The notes under the pieces are model-generated. The model saw only the letters and a program-made list of their open reading frames with translations. It was not told where the DNA came from and did no database searches. A DNA stretch of 64,000 nucleotides, taken from Rhodospirillaceae bacterium (GTDB lineage Bacteria > Pseudomonadota > Alphaproteobacteria > Rhodospirillales > Casp-alpha2). The DNA is taken from the NCBI GenBank assembly GCA_018665815.1, contig JABJBP010000130.1:62001-126000 (forward strand), in the 5' to 3' direction. Shown here piece by piece: positions 63,253-64,000 of this stretch (within the stretch, counting starts at the first letter, position 1; each line of letters starts with the position of its first letter). The translations under genes and the position numbers were made by a program.

Positions 63253-63741
63253 TTGTCACGTGATGATTTTCTGGAAGGCATGAGCCGGGCCGCGCAAACG
63301 GTCTCGGTAATCACCACCGACGGTCCTGCGGGGCGGGCCGGGGTGACCGTCAGCGCTATGTGCTCGGTGTCCGCTGACCCGCCCATGGTTTTGGCCTGCA
63401 TCCATCACCAAAGCCGCGCTGTCCCGGCGATCAGGCAAAACACGGTGTTTTGCGTCAACGTCCTGGCCGACACCATGGCCGATGTCTCGAACGTCTTCGC
63501 GGCACGCACACCCATCGATGACATGTTCGTGGCAGGTAGTTGGCAGGCGGCCTCCACCGGCGCACCGGCGCTGAACGGCGCCCTGGCATCGTTTGATTGC
63601 AGGGTTGAGGAAATTCACCGCGCCGGAACGCACTTCATATTCCTGGGCACCGTCGAGCAAACCATGCTCGGCGACGGCAAACCGTTGATTTACGGGTCCA
63701 GGTCCTACGGCACACCGTCGTTTTTTGACGGAGAAGGATAA
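63253..63741 (+). CDS. Flavin reductase family protein
   Basis: An FMN-binding split-barrel reductase of about 162 residues. The core shows FLEGMSRAAQTVSVITTDG, VTVSAMCSVSADPPMVLACIH (span near residues 35-55), FCVNVLAD and YGSRSYGT at the end. Such proteins supply reduced FMN to two-component monooxygenases or act as stand-alone reductases. The start is taken as a TTG at 63253 with GGGGAG eight bases upstream; an ATG at 63226 would add nine residues and is the alternative. Divergent from the amidohydrolase gene. Confidence 0.88.
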   Translation: MSRDDFLEGMSRAAQTVSVITTDGPAGRAGVTVSAMCSVSADPPMVLACIHHQSRAVPAIRQNTVFCVNVLADTMADVSNVFAARTPIDDMFVAGSWQAASTGAPALNGALASFDCRVEEIHRAGTHFIFLGTVEQTMLGDGKPLIYGSRSYGTPSFFDGEG

Positions 63742-64000
63742 CTCGCAAAGACAGTCTCTAGCGGGATTGGGGTGATGTTCTGTGACCGTCGCTCCGGTGG
63801 AGCGAGGGTCGATCTCCGACGCTCGGAGGGAGCAAGGCAATCCCACGCTCCGCAATCGAAAAACGTCAGATAAATTCGCGAGGCCCGCGCGCCTCAGGTG
63901 GCACATAAGCCACCCGCTATTTTTACTTTGTCAGCAAACGTCTACAAAAGTCATCATTTGTCCCCATTTTGCTTGGCGTATTTAGCGGGTATCGTTTTTT
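63742..64000. repeat. Right-end interval with REP-like and IS-terminus-like repeats
   Basis: No supported gene. GCGGGATTGG (63761-63770) and GCAAGGCAATCCC (63832-63844) repeat the arm sequences of the palindrome at 49417-49449, with a longer insert between them. CAAAAGTCATCATTTGT (63945-63961) is the exact inverse of a 17-mer at 49714-49730, and TCAGCAAACGTCTA just before it matches the neighbouring bases there imperfectly. The pattern suggests that an IS21-like element may begin here and continue beyond the window. Confidence 0.5.

Noticed and set aside
63782-63985. 67-codon frame at the right edge
   Set aside because: It consists of repeat sequence and lacks coding character.
1-64000. tRNA, rRNA, CRISPR arrays and riboswitches
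   Set aside because: None could be recognised by eye. No cobalamin-riboswitch-like box was found before cobS or the mutase operon, and no regularly spaced repeats were seen.

Overview
The window looks like chromosomal DNA of an alphaproteobacterium, most probably a marine or aquatic member of the Rhodospirillales. Signs of this are the aerobic cobaltochelatase pair cobS/cobT followed by a J-domain gene, a UPF0335 (DUF2312) gene, the aroK-aroB-CorC block beside a small membrane protein, a large helical-repeat protein and xerD, a Tat-exported TRAP solute receptor, and class I PHA synthase. No tRNA, rRNA, CRISPR array or intact transposase gene was recognised.

Layout. 1-6.1 kb: psd, a double thioredoxin-fold protein, a LysM protein, convergent cytochrome b561 and cytochrome c' genes, and a LOG-family hydrolase. 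6.1-11.1 kb: biotin operon bioB-bioA-bioF-bioD with overlapping genes and a DUF4197 gene at its end. 11.2-18.5 kb: an amidase, rpmB with a clear terminator, then secreted proteins (NHL propeller, phytase-type esterase, dienelactone hydrolase, a Sel1 protein with an HELVGH motif) and a phosphodiesterase. 18.5-22.1 kb: cobS, cobT and a J-domain gene. 23.5-26.7 kb: an overlapping operon of a TetR regulator, a B12-binding subunit, an acyl-CoA mutase large subunit and a hotdog thioesterase. 26.7-33.6 kb: CBS proteins, aroB, aroK, envelope proteins and xerD. 33.6-41.1 kb: a TRAP transporter with a 66-residue membrane protein and an amidase, divergent from a Cache histidine kinase and NarL-type regulator. 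44.4-48.4 kb: a five-gene unit of DUF350, DUF1190 lipoprotein, YgiC-like ATP-grasp ligase, AdoMet decarboxylase-like protein and DUF3326. 49.4-49.9 kb: a gene-poor stretch with palindromes and IS-terminus-like repeats, which recur at the right end. 49.9-52 kb: TauD-type dioxygenase and sugar epimerase. 52.2-60.2 kb: phaC, a GAF-PP2C-kinase fusion, a STAS protein, mlaE-mlaF-mlaD, a PqiC-like lipoprotein and cysC. 60.2-63.7 kb: UPF0335, a decayed response regulator/HD-GYP gene, a YbdK-type ligase, N-formylglutamate amidohydrolase and flavin reductase.

Most notable points. (1) The acyl-CoA mutase lacks every substrate-recognition residue of the characterised methylmalonyl-, isobutyryl- and 2-hydroxyisobutyryl-CoA mutases, so its substrate is probably something else. 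(2) The DUF350-DUF1190-ATP-grasp-AdoMetDC-DUF3326 unit looks like a pathway making or attaching an unknown polyamine-type amide at the envelope. (3) A phosphatase/kinase fusion and a phosphorylatable STAS protein sit directly ahead of the Mla lipid transporter, suggesting transport under partner-switch control. (4) Five genes are broken: two by in-frame stops, two by one-base indels in homopolymers and one by an internal deletion. The first four could be assembly errors.

All assignments come from reading the sequence; no database search was run. Starts were moved from the longest frame where a ribosome-binding site or family length argued for it.
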